Source of the DNA: an uncultured bacterium
GTDB lineage: Bacteria > Desulfobacterota > Desulfobulbia > Desulfobulbales > Desulfobulbaceae
Direction of reading: 5' to 3'
Assembly (NCBI GenBank): GCA_903896915.1
Contig: CAITZN010000365.1
Coordinates: 1-5,531 of the forward strand
DNA length: 5,531 nucleotides
The position numbers and the translations under genes were made by a program. Below are positions 1-5,531 of this stretch, in pieces (position 1 is the first letter of the stretch; each line of letters starts with the position of its first letter). The notes under the pieces are model-generated. The model saw only the letters and a list, made by a program, of their open reading frames with translations, was not told the DNA's origin and did no database searches.

Positions 1-23
1 AGTATCATCTACGACTAACGATA

Positions 24-491
24 ATGACAACAGTTAAGACCTATGTCCGAGATGACGACACTGCAACGCTGATCTGCCCTGCCTGCAAAACGGTCAAGCA
101 TATTACCGCTGGTAAATTTCGACAGGGCAAACACTCAATAACGGTCCGCTGCACCTGCCAGCAAATTTTTACCGTTCTCTTTGATTTTCGCCTATATTAC
201 CGCAAACAAGTCAACCTGCCAGGTACCTATGAGATCATCTGCAAGGGTGGAATCGGGGGCGGCATAATTCAAATCAATAATATTTCAAGAAACGGCCTGA
301 GATTTACGGTATCCGGTCTGCATCGAATCGAAGAAGGACAAAAACTGCGGGTTGAATTCCAGCTCAACGATAAAAAGAAGACCCTCATTAAAAGAGAGGT
401 GAATGTCAGAACAGTGCAGCAGAATACCATAGGCTGTCTACTTATTGATCACCTCCAAGAAAAAGATCTCGGATTTTTCCTGCAACCCTGA
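24..491 (+). CDS. Zinc-ribbon/PilZ-domain protein, probable c-di-GMP receptor
   Basis: This 155-residue cytoplasmic protein has no signal peptide or membrane segment. Residues 18-45 carry a CPAC pair (C18, C21) and a CTC pair (C43, C45), spaced like a small zinc ribbon. A PilZ domain follows from about residue 55: R56-LYY-R60 fits the RxxxR c-di-GMP motif, and N86-I-S88-R-N-G91 fits the (D/N)xSxxG motif, so both ligand-binding elements are present. PilZ proteins generally bind c-di-GMP and alter motility, secretion or polysaccharide output through a partner; no partner can be named here. The ATG at 24 gives a sensible N-terminus, but I see no Shine-Dalgarno sequence in bases 1-23, and the frame stays open to the window edge, so the true start could lie upstream. 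The gene stands alone and converges on hflX. The PilZ call is firm; metal binding is inferred from the cysteine spacing. Confidence 0.85.
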   Translation: MTTVKTYVRDDDTATLICPACKTVKHITAGKFRQGKHSITVRCTCQQIFTVLFDFRLYYRKQVNLPGTYEIICKGGIGGGIIQINNISRNGLRFTVSGLHRIEEGQKLRVEFQLNDKKKTLIKREVNVRTVQQNTIGCLLIDHLQEKDLGFFLQP

Positions 492-565
492 GTACCTTTT
501 CCGCCTCCTTGGTCGTTGTCCCCCTCGCCTCTCTCCTCATTCATTGCATGCGTATTCCGATTAAA
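492..565. other. Convergent intergenic gap, pyrimidine-rich, no clear hairpin terminator
   Basis: These 74 nt separate the TGA of the PilZ gene from the TAG of hflX, so transcripts from both sides should end here. I found no GC-rich stem followed by a T-run on either strand. The + strand from about 495 to 540 is rich in C and T and poor in G, which resembles a Rho-utilisation region for the PilZ transcript; that reading is inference from composition only. A GCATGC palindrome at 547-552 is too short to act as a terminator. Confidence 0.35.
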
Positions 566-2191
566 CTACGACTGTGACCGCAGGATCTCCTGCGCCTTGA
601 CCAGCAAGGGCGCCAGTGTTGCGGAGTCCAGGGCGCTGACTCGCACTCCTTCACCAGCGGGCGGCAGTTGGTCTGCAAACTCGGGGACGACCCTGTCAAT
701 TTTGTTGAACACCTGCAAACAGGGGATAGTATCGAGGTCGAGCTCAGCCAGGAGCGCTTCCACCACCCCTGCCTGTTGCCGCCATGCAGGATTGGAAACG
801 TCAATCACATGGAGCAGGAGGTCCGCCTCAAACAACTCTTCCAGGGTGGATTCAAAGGCCTTGAGCAGATCAGCGGGCAGATTGCGGATAAAGCCGACCG
901 TGTCGGTGATAATCACATCCATGTCCTCGGGAAAACGCAGACGCCTGCTGGTCGGATCAAGGGTGGCAAACAACAGGTCCTCGGCTTTGATCTCGCTTTT
1001 GGTCAGGGTGTTAAGCAGGGTGGATTTGCCGGCATTGGTGTAGCCAACTAGAGATATCACCGGGACATCGCGTTTCCGCCGCCGATTGCGGCGGTGGTAG
1101 CGCTGTTCGCCCACCGCCTTCAATTCCTTGCCCAGACGGGTGATGCGGTCATTGATCCGCCGCTTGTCGATCTCCAATCGGGTCTCACCCGGTCCACGGG
1201 CACCGATACCGCCGGTCAGACGGGACAGGGCGTCGTCTCGGGTAGTCAACTTGGGCAGCATATATTTAAGCTGGGCCATCTCAATCTGCAGCTTGCCTTC
1301 GCGCGAACGAGCCCGGCTGGCAAAAATATCCAGAATCAACTGGGTGCGGTCGATAACCCGGAGATCAGTGTGATCAGTCACCGAACGGATCTGCGAGGGA
1401 CTCAGTTCCTGGTCAAACAATAACAGATTGGCCCCAAGCCGCAGGCTTATCAGCACAATCTCCACCAATTTGCCCCGACCGAGGATGAAACGAGAATGGA
1501 GCTGCTTGCGCCGCTGGATCACCTGATCCAGTACCTCGACCCCGGCAGAGCGTGCCAGTTCGACCAGTTCGGCCATGGAGTCCTCGGCATCGGCCTTGGA
1601 ACCGGTGGTCACCGAAACAAGAATGGCGCGATCCTTGCCCTTATCGACATCACGGACCGGACGGGACCGAACGAATTCCTCTTCAAGGGCGGAAATCAGC
1701 TCGATGCAGGACTGCTGCTGGTTGGCTGGATGCACCGGGGCCAGGGTCTCCCAGTCACGGCCATCGACCTGGACAGGGATAAGATGCACTGCATGCAGCA
1801 GGTCCGGCAGACCTTGCCTGATGGTCAGCACCGCCATCAAATCGAGCCGCAGACAAGCCAGATCCATGATATCCTCTTCATTCACCGTAGCCCCGCCCAA
1901 CATGGTATGCACACAGCGCAGACCACGCAAACGCCCCCCCGCTGTGCCGACACTGGACAGGGCGGGAATGGTGATGCGGTCGTAATCGCCGACCACCACA
2001 GTCTCAATCTGGCCGGAACGATGGATGAGGACACCGACTTGGCGATTCAGTTCCGTTGAGATTGCCGCCAGCAAACGGGCGGTCTCCTGGTCAATAATAT
2101 CCTCTGGCGGAACCTTCTTCTGGGCAAGACGTTCCAGATCCCGCAATTGCTTGGGCTTAAGCCCGTTGGTATTACCGGTGACCGCAGCTAT
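566..2191 (-). CDS. hflX: GTPase HflX, ribosome-associated, long form with apparent ATA start
   Basis: HflX is a TRAFAC-class GTPase that binds the 50S subunit and helps split or rescue stalled ribosomes. Numbering from the TTG codon at 2146, the HflX-specific N-terminal domain covers about 170-340, including DQELSPSQIR near 245, the IDRTQLILDIFASRA block near 266, and GGIGARGPGETRLEIDKRR at 312-330. The G domain follows: P-loop GYTNAGKST (368-376), DTVGF (415-419), NKID (481-484) and SAL (504-506). A basic stretch, HRRNRRRKRD, precedes the P-loop. The first 170 residues are an extension absent from the 426-residue E. coli protein but usual in longer HflX forms. The first conventional start is TTG at 2146 with a poor ribosome site. 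Upstream, the frame encodes AAVTGNTNGLKPKQ, which matches the family N-terminus, and begins with ATA at 2191 behind a perfect AAGGAG. I therefore extend the gene to 2191 (541 aa). No GTG, TTG or ATG lies between 2146 and the in-frame stop at 2216-2218. HflX identity is certain; the start is likely but unusual. Confidence 0.93.
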   Translation of the reverse strand: MAAVTGNTNGLKPKQLRDLERLAQKKVPPEDIIDQETARLLAAISTELNRQVGVLIHRSGQIETVVVGDYDRITIPALSSVGTAGGRLRGLRCVHTMLGGATVNEEDIMDLACLRLDLMAVLTIRQGLPDLLHAVHLIPVQVDGRDWETLAPVHPANQQQSCIELISALEEEFVRSRPVRDVDKGKDRAILVSVTTGSKADAEDSMAELVELARSAGVEVLDQVIQRRKQLHSRFILGRGKLVEIVLISLRLGANLLLFDQELSPSQIRSVTDHTDLRVIDRTQLILDIFASRARSREGKLQIEMAQLKYMLPKLTTRDDALSRLTGGIGARGPGETRLEIDKRRINDRITRLGKELKAVGEQRYHRRNRRRKRDVPVISLVGYTNAGKSTLLNTLTKSEIKAEDLLFATLDPTSRRLRFPEDMDVIITDTVGFIRNLPADLLKAFESTLEELFEADLLLHVIDVSNPAWRQQAGVVEALLAELDLDTIPCLQVFNKIDRVVPEFADQLPPAGEGVRVSALDSATLAPLLVKAQEILRSQS

Positions 2192-2198
2192 GGCAAGG

Positions 2199-2204
2199 CT
2201 CCTT
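2199..2204 (-). promoter_or_regulatory. Shine-Dalgarno AAGGAG that decides the hflX start
   Basis: Read on the minus strand, AAGGAG is followed by a 7-nt spacer (CCTTGCC) and then ATA. This is near-ideal spacing for the ATA at 2191-2189. The alternative TTG at 2146 has no comparable motif at the right distance. A TTG inside the spacer is in another frame and meets TAG after one further codon, so it cannot serve as the start. Confidence 0.65.
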
Positions 2205-2218
2205 GAAGTAGAAGGTTA

Positions 2219-2324
2219 TTAGGCTGTAGGGGTTTAGGCTTAGGCAAATGGGTGCAGAATGCGAGTGGCTGGCAGGCGCGAAGAACACCTCTCCACCCAA
2301 CCACCTTAAAAACCTACCGCCTAA
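2219..2324. repeat. Imperfect inverted repeat between asnS and hflX
   Basis: The left arm starting at 2219 (TTAGGCTGTAGGGGTT) and the right arm ending at 2324 (AACCTACCGCCTAA) are complementary at 13 of 14 positions, allowing one mismatch and a 2-nt bulge. Inside them a second 6-bp pair, TGGGTG (2249-2254) with CACCCA (2294-2299), is placed symmetrically, so the whole element of about 106 nt could fold as one interrupted stem. TTAGGC occurs three times in the left arm region (2219, 2234, 2240). In the asnS-hflX transcript the 3' arm ends about 15 nt before the hflX AAGGAG. It could be a structured leader, an extragenic palindromic repeat or a transcript-end structure. It lacks a standard terminator T-run directly after the stem. 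Confidence 0.5.
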
Positions 2325-2341
2325 AAGGCTCTCCACCTGCG

Positions 2342-3721
2342 TTAACAGGGGGCACTGCCCGGCGTCCGAGGAAAGGGGATAACATCGCGAATATTCTGCA
2401 TGCCGGTGACAAACTGCACCAGCCGTTCAAAACCGAGGCCGAAACCGGCATGGGGCACAGAACCGTAGCGGCGCAGATCAAGGTACCAGCCGTACTGCTC
2501 AGGCTCGAGCCCGGCCGCTGCCATTCGGGCAGCCAGGACATCGTAGCGTTCCTCGCGCTGACTGCCGCCAACCAGTTCGCCGATGCCGGCCACAAGAATA
2601 TCCATGGCCGCCACCGTCCGGCCACCCTCGTCAAGCCGCATGTAAAAGGGCTTGATTGCTGCCGGATAATTGGTGACGATCACCGGTGCCTTGGCCACTT
2701 CCTCGCAAAGATACCTTTCATGCTCGGCCTGCAGATCAATCCCCCATTGCACCGGAAACTCGAAACTCCGACCCGATTTTTCGAGCAAGGAAACAGCCTC
2801 GGTATAGGTCAGTGGAACAAAGGGACGATCGCGTACCTGAATGAGTTTTTCGATCAGGCCTTTGGCAATGAATTGATCAAACAGCTCGAGATCGGCCGCA
2901 CAGTCAGTCAGTGCTACCGCAACCAGATGCTTGATCAGGGCCTCTGCCACCTGCATATCGCCAGCCAGATCGCAAAAAGCCATCTCCGGCTCCAGCATCC
3001 AGAACTCAGCCAGATGCCGGCTGGTATTAGAATTCTCAGCCCGGAAAGTCGGACCGAAGGTATAGACCCGGCTATGTGAAAGGGCAAAGATCTCGGCCTG
3101 CAACTGCCCGCTGACCGTCAACCCGGCACGACTGCCAAAAAAATCCCCTGAAAAGGGATTGGCACCCTGCAACTGGCCTGGCTCCAACGCCGTCACCGTG
3201 AACATCTCCCCTGCCCCCTCGCAATCCGAGGTGGTGATGACCGGAGTATGCACCTGCATAAATCCCTGCTCATGGAAAAACCGGTGAATGGCAAAACTCA
3301 GCGTGCTACGGACCCTGGCAACCGCACCCAGAGCGTTGGTTCGGGGGCGGAGATGAGCAATAGAGCGAAGAAACTCGAAGCTGTGCCGCTTTTTCTGGAG
3401 GGGATAGGTCTCGGGGTCAGCCCAACCGATCACCATTATGGAATCAGCCTGCACCTCCACAGCCTGCCCCTTGGCCGGAGAAGCCACCAGCTGCCCCTGA
3501 ATCCGCAGCGAACAACCGGTGGTCAGTTTTTTCACCTCGCTCTCGTAATTGGCAAGCCGTTCATCGACAACCACCTGTAGATTGGCCAGACAGGAGCCGT
3601 CGTTAACTTCCAGGAAGGAGAAGCTGCCGGAATCACGCCGAGTCCGCACCCAGCCGCTGACATCAACCGTGCCGCCTACCGTCTGTTTCAGGATTTCAAT
3701 AATCCGTGTCGATAGTCCCAT
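2342..3721 (-). CDS. asnS: Asparagine-tRNA ligase
   Basis: This cytoplasmic class IIb aminoacyl-tRNA synthetase activates asparagine with ATP and charges tRNA-Asn. With the ATG at 3721 it is 459 residues, close to the 466 of E. coli. The N-terminal OB-fold anticodon-binding domain spans about 18-100 ([20 protein letters not shown]). The catalytic core has motif 1 near 148-160 ([13 protein letters not shown]), motif 2 at 222-244 with FRAE (R227, E229), and motif 3 at 424-434 ([11 protein letters not shown]), ending in the family tail [11 protein letters not shown]. The KPFYM stretch at 357-361 is typical of AsnRS. A GTG at 3739 would add six residues, but the ATG at 3721 sits behind GGGAGGT with good spacing and that GTG does not, so I chose the ATG. 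It follows lpxI by 35 nt on the same strand, consistent with co-transcription although it has no direct role in lipid A synthesis. Confidence 0.97.
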   Translation of the reverse strand: MGLSTRIIEILKQTVGGTVDVSGWVRTRRDSGSFSFLEVNDGSCLANLQVVVDERLANYESEVKKLTTGCSLRIQGQLVASPAKGQAVEVQADSIMVIGWADPETYPLQKKRHSFEFLRSIAHLRPRTNALGAVARVRSTLSFAIHRFFHEQGFMQVHTPVITTSDCEGAGEMFTVTALEPGQLQGANPFSGDFFGSRAGLTVSGQLQAEIFALSHSRVYTFGPTFRAENSNTSRHLAEFWMLEPEMAFCDLAGDMQVAEALIKHLVAVALTDCAADLELFDQFIAKGLIEKLIQVRDRPFVPLTYTEAVSLLEKSGRSFEFPVQWGIDLQAEHERYLCEEVAKAPVIVTNYPAAIKPFYMRLDEGGRTVAAMDILVAGIGELVGGSQREERYDVLAARMAAAGLEPEQYGWYLDLRRYGSVPHAGFGLGFERLVQFVTGMQNIRDVIPFPRTPGSAPC

Positions 3722-3725
3722 GTCC

Positions 3726-3732
3726 ACCTCCC
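3726..3732 (-). promoter_or_regulatory. Shine-Dalgarno GGGAGGT for asnS, favours the ATG start
   Basis: On the minus strand GGGAGGT lies 4 nt before the ATG at 3721-3719. The motif lies inside the longer reading that would begin at GTG 3739, so a strong ribosome site within that reading argues for the downstream ATG. It lies within the 35-nt gap after lpxI, giving asnS its own initiation signal in the presumed operon. Confidence 0.7.
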
Positions 3733-3756
3733 TTGACACCGTGTCCTTGACATCTT

Positions 3757-4605
3757 TCAGCTGCTCAGCCCCCCGTGCTCATCCTCAGCAAGACCGATGA
3801 CCACCAGGCCGGCACGATCCGCGGCCTGAATCATCGCCTGCTTGTCGAAGAGCAACGATTGCCCGGCTTCCACAGCCAGGACAGCGCCTTTGACGCTCGC
3901 CAGGGTTTCAATGGTTTTCTCGCCGGTAGCCGGCAGATCAAAACGGAAATCCTGGCCCGGCTTTTTCAGCTTGACCACCACCGCTCCTGACCCGGCCAGT
4001 TCTCCGCCCCTGCGAATGGTGGCATCGGTGCCTTCCATAGCTTCCACTGCCAGCACGGTACGGTCGCGGACCACCACGCACTGGCCGATGTCGAGCCTGC
4101 CGACCTCGCGGGCTATGGCCCAACCAAAACGGATGTCCTCCATCTGGCTGGCCGATGGTTTTTTGCGGGTGAGAATCCCCTGAGGGAAGAAAAGAGAGTC
4201 GAGATAACAGGTTGAGGCCAGCACCCGAATACCCTCCTCTTCGAGAGAAGCAGCCACTGCGCACAAAATGGAGTTATCGAGTTTGGTGTCGATCTTATTC
4301 CAAAGGGTCAGGCCTTTCAAATCCGGCAGGACATCATGGAAAATGCGGGTTTTGGTGATTGTGCCGGCAAAAACGGTTTCAGTGACCCCTTCCCGCCGAA
4401 AATGGCTAATGATCTTGCCCAACTGCCCCAGCTTGACCCAATAGGTGATATCCGCTTTTTCTTCGAGTTCGGCAGAGGTCTCATTGACATGGGCTATCGC
4501 CACGACTCTCCGTCCCCGCGCTCGCGCTGCCTCAGCAAAGAGTAACGGAAACTGGCCACCACCTGCAATCAGGCCAATGGCTGGTTGCACTATGGCCTCA
4601 GTCAT
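3757..4605 (-). CDS. lpxI: UDP-2,3-diacylglucosamine pyrophosphatase LpxI
   Basis: LpxI (formerly DUF1009) cleaves UDP-2,3-diacylglucosamine to lipid X and UMP in lipid A synthesis, at the cytoplasmic face of the inner membrane. It is the unrelated replacement for LpxH in many alpha- and deltaproteobacteria. The 282-residue protein shows the family blocks: an N-terminal [15 protein letters not shown] (10-24), FAGTITK (79-85), [14 protein letters not shown] (191-204) and [15 protein letters not shown] (219-233). D223 in RFDLP is probably the counterpart of the catalytic aspartate of Caulobacter LpxI (by recall of the motif, not alignment). A TTG at 4608 could add one residue. I prefer the ATG at 4605, which has AAGGA six nt upstream and overlaps the lpxA stop as ATGACTGA, a typical translational-coupling arrangement. 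The length is normal and no key block is missing. Confidence 0.95.
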   Translation of the reverse strand: MTEAIVQPAIGLIAGGGQFPLLFAEAARARGRRVVAIAHVNETSAELEEKADITYWVKLGQLGKIISHFRREGVTETVFAGTITKTRIFHDVLPDLKGLTLWNKIDTKLDNSILCAVAASLEEEGIRVLASTCYLDSLFFPQGILTRKKPSASQMEDIRFGWAIAREVGRLDIGQCVVVRDRTVLAVEAMEGTDATIRRGGELAGSGAVVVKLKKPGQDFRFDLPATGEKTIETLASVKGAVLAVEAGQSLLFDKQAMIQAADRAGLVVIGLAEDEHGGLSS

Positions 4606-5395
4606 CAATGGTCCTTTTCACCACCCCGCGTTTACTGGAGCGGAAGAAGTCGACCATCAGCTGTACTTCAATGCAGTCCTTCATCTCCTCTTCCAACTTG
4701 GCCAATGAATCCTTGAGCAGCAGTTCAGGCGAACGGAACAAAATTTTAAAAGCCTCTTCCAGGTTCTTGATGGTTTCCCGATCCATCCCGGAACGGCGCA
4801 GGCCGATCTTGTTGATCCCGGCAATACGCATCTGGTTTCTGATACCCTCCATGATCACGTACGGAGGGACATCAAGGCCAATTCCTGACATACCCCCGAC
4901 ATACGCATAATCGCCGATCCGGCAATGCTGATGCACGGCCACCAGGCCACCGAGATTGGCATGGCTACCGATCTCGACATGTCCGGCCAGGGTAGCCAGA
5001 TTAGCCATAATCACATGGTCGGCGATAATGCAATCGTGGGCGATATGGCAATAGGCCATGATCATGTTGTGGTTGCCGATCAGCGTCTTGCCGCTGGCCT
5101 TGACCGTGGCCCGGTGGATGGAAACGTATTCACGGAACAGGTTATCATCGCCGATGATCAATTCCGTCGGCTCCCCTTTATAATTGCTATCCTGGGGAGG
5201 TGCGCCGATGGAGGTAAACGCGCTGATGGTGTTCCGGGCTCCGATGGTGGTGTGACCGCAGACCACGGCATGGGCGCCGATACGGGTTTGCGGCCCGATC
5301 ACCACAGGGCCGTCGATAACAGCATAGGGTTCGACCGTCACCGAACTGTCGAGTTGCGCTCTGGGGTCGATGACCGCCGTGGGATGTATATTCAT
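4598..5395 (-). CDS. lpxA: Acyl-ACP:UDP-N-acetylglucosamine O-acyltransferase LpxA
   Basis: LpxA transfers a 3-hydroxyacyl chain from ACP to UDP-GlcNAc, the first step of lipid A synthesis, as a cytoplasmic trimer. The 265-residue protein has a left-handed beta helix built from hexapeptide repeats (such as VVIGPQ, TRIGAH, TTIGAR, TLIGNH, VEIGSH, CRIGDY) to about residue 180, then a helical C-terminal domain. H120 in HIAHDC corresponds to the catalytic H125 of E. coli. Other counterparts are D69 (D74), H94 in IHR (H99), H117 (H122) and H139 in LAGHV (H144). G168 aligns with E. coli G173, the acyl-chain ruler, which would allow a long chain of about C14; that is inference. Relative to E. coli, about two extra residues occur between G184 and the GIN at 193-195. 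The ATG is preceded by AGGA at a slightly long 10-nt spacing. The stop overlaps the lpxI start by 8 nt. fabZ, the usual upstream gene, is not visible. Confidence 0.97.
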   Translation of the reverse strand: MNIHPTAVIDPRAQLDSSVTVEPYAVIDGPVVIGPQTRIGAHAVVCGHTTIGARNTISAFTSIGAPPQDSNYKGEPTELIIGDDNLFREYVSIHRATVKASGKTLIGNHNMIMAYCHIAHDCIIADHVIMANLATLAGHVEIGSHANLGGLVAVHQHCRIGDYAYVGGMSGIGLDVPPYVIMEGIRNQMRIAGINKIGLRRSGMDRETIKNLEEAFKILFRSPELLLKDSLAKLEEEMKDCIEVQLMVDFFRSSKRGVVKRTIDD

Positions 5396-5531
5396 GAGGA
5401 ATGTATCCTGTAAAAAAGAACTGCTCGGGTTGATTAAACTGTATCCAGTTAGGCAAAACTTAGAGGAAGGGACTTTATATAACCAGGGCCGGCAGCAGGT
5501 TGCGATTAATCGCTAACAGACTAAATACCTG
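5396..5531 (-). other. Leader upstream of lpxA, no recognisable gene
   Basis: This 136-nt stretch precedes lpxA and probably holds the operon's promoter or the end of an upstream gene outside the window. I see a TATATAAA-like stretch near 5474-5481 on the minus strand, but no convincing -35 box at 17 nt, so I do not call a promoter. A 5-bp hairpin (AACTG/CAGTT, 5437-5450) and two copies of GGATACA on the minus strand (5402-5408 and 5440-5446) are present and may be chance. One minus-strand frame is open from the window edge to a TAA at 5475-5477, but its 18 codons do not resemble FabZ or LpxD. Confidence 0.4.
5502..5513. repeat. 12-bp perfect palindrome upstream of lpxA
   Basis: GCGATTAATCGC is a perfect palindrome with an AT-rich centre, located 107 nt upstream of the lpxA ATG. 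Size and symmetry fit a binding site for a dimeric regulator such as a helix-turn-helix protein, but I recognise no specific regulator consensus. It could also be chance. Confidence 0.35.

Noticed and set aside
1496..2059. A 187-codon + strand open frame antisense to hflX
   Set aside because: It is covered by the clear HflX reading on the other strand, has no recognisable family and lacks a convincing ribosome site.
2219..2245. TTAGGC copies as a tandem or telomere-like repeat array
   Set aside because: Only three exact units occur, two of them adjacent; they are better explained as part of the inverted-repeat arm.
2319..2329. GCCTAAAAGGC as an intrinsic terminator for asnS
   Set aside because: The stem is only 4 bp and the T-run on the minus strand is several bases away, so it is too weak to call.
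2252..3079. A long + strand open frame (275 codons) antisense to asnS
   Set aside because: It lies almost wholly opposite the well-conserved asnS, its translation shows no recognisable domain, and it fits a shadow frame created by asnS codon bias.
4925..5413. A 162-codon + strand open frame antisense to lpxA
   Set aside because: The translation is rich in G, D and H in a periodic way that mirrors the LpxA hexapeptide repeats on the opposite strand, so it is a shadow.
5475..5531. Possible C-terminal tail of an upstream minus-strand gene such as fabZ
   Set aside because: Only 18 codons are visible before TAA, the residues do not resemble the FabZ or LpxD C-terminus, and an open run this short is expected by chance.

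Overview
The window looks like ordinary chromosomal DNA from a Gram-negative bacterium. It carries two genes of lipid A synthesis (lpxA, lpxI). The style of the genes suggests Desulfobacterota (former Deltaproteobacteria, perhaps near Desulfobulbales). That placement is an inference from family resemblance: LpxI rather than LpxH, a long HflX with an N-terminal GNT-x-GLKP-type segment, and a small zinc-ribbon/PilZ protein. No database search was run.

Layout. A short gene on the + strand (24-491) encodes a PilZ-domain, probably c-di-GMP-binding, protein with an N-terminal CxxC/CxC metal site. It converges on a four-gene minus-strand run that, read in its own direction, goes lpxA (5395-4598), lpxI (4605-3757), asnS (3721-2342), hflX (2191-566). 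lpxA and lpxI overlap by 8 nt, lpxI and asnS are 35 nt apart, and asnS and hflX are separated by about 150 nt holding an imperfect inverted repeat. The 136 nt upstream of lpxA contain a 12-bp perfect palindrome but no recognisable gene, and fabZ, the usual partner of lpxA, is not seen there. The 74-nt convergent gap between the PilZ gene and hflX has no clear hairpin terminator.

Function. LpxA makes the first acylated lipid A precursor. LpxI acts later, cleaving UDP-2,3-diacylglucosamine to lipid X, so the pair belongs to outer-membrane biogenesis. AsnS charges tRNA-Asn and HflX is a ribosome-associated GTPase, so the distal half of the run is translation-related. The spacing suggests lpxA-lpxI-asnS are co-transcribed; hflX may be read through or have its own signals.

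I found no mobile element, CRISPR array, tRNA, rRNA or defence-like system. The most interesting points are an apparent AUA start codon for hflX, placed 7 nt after a perfect AAGGAG and supported by conserved protein sequence upstream of the first conventional start; the inverted repeat just before that ribosome binding site; and a probable two-residue insertion in the loop of LpxA that lines its active site.
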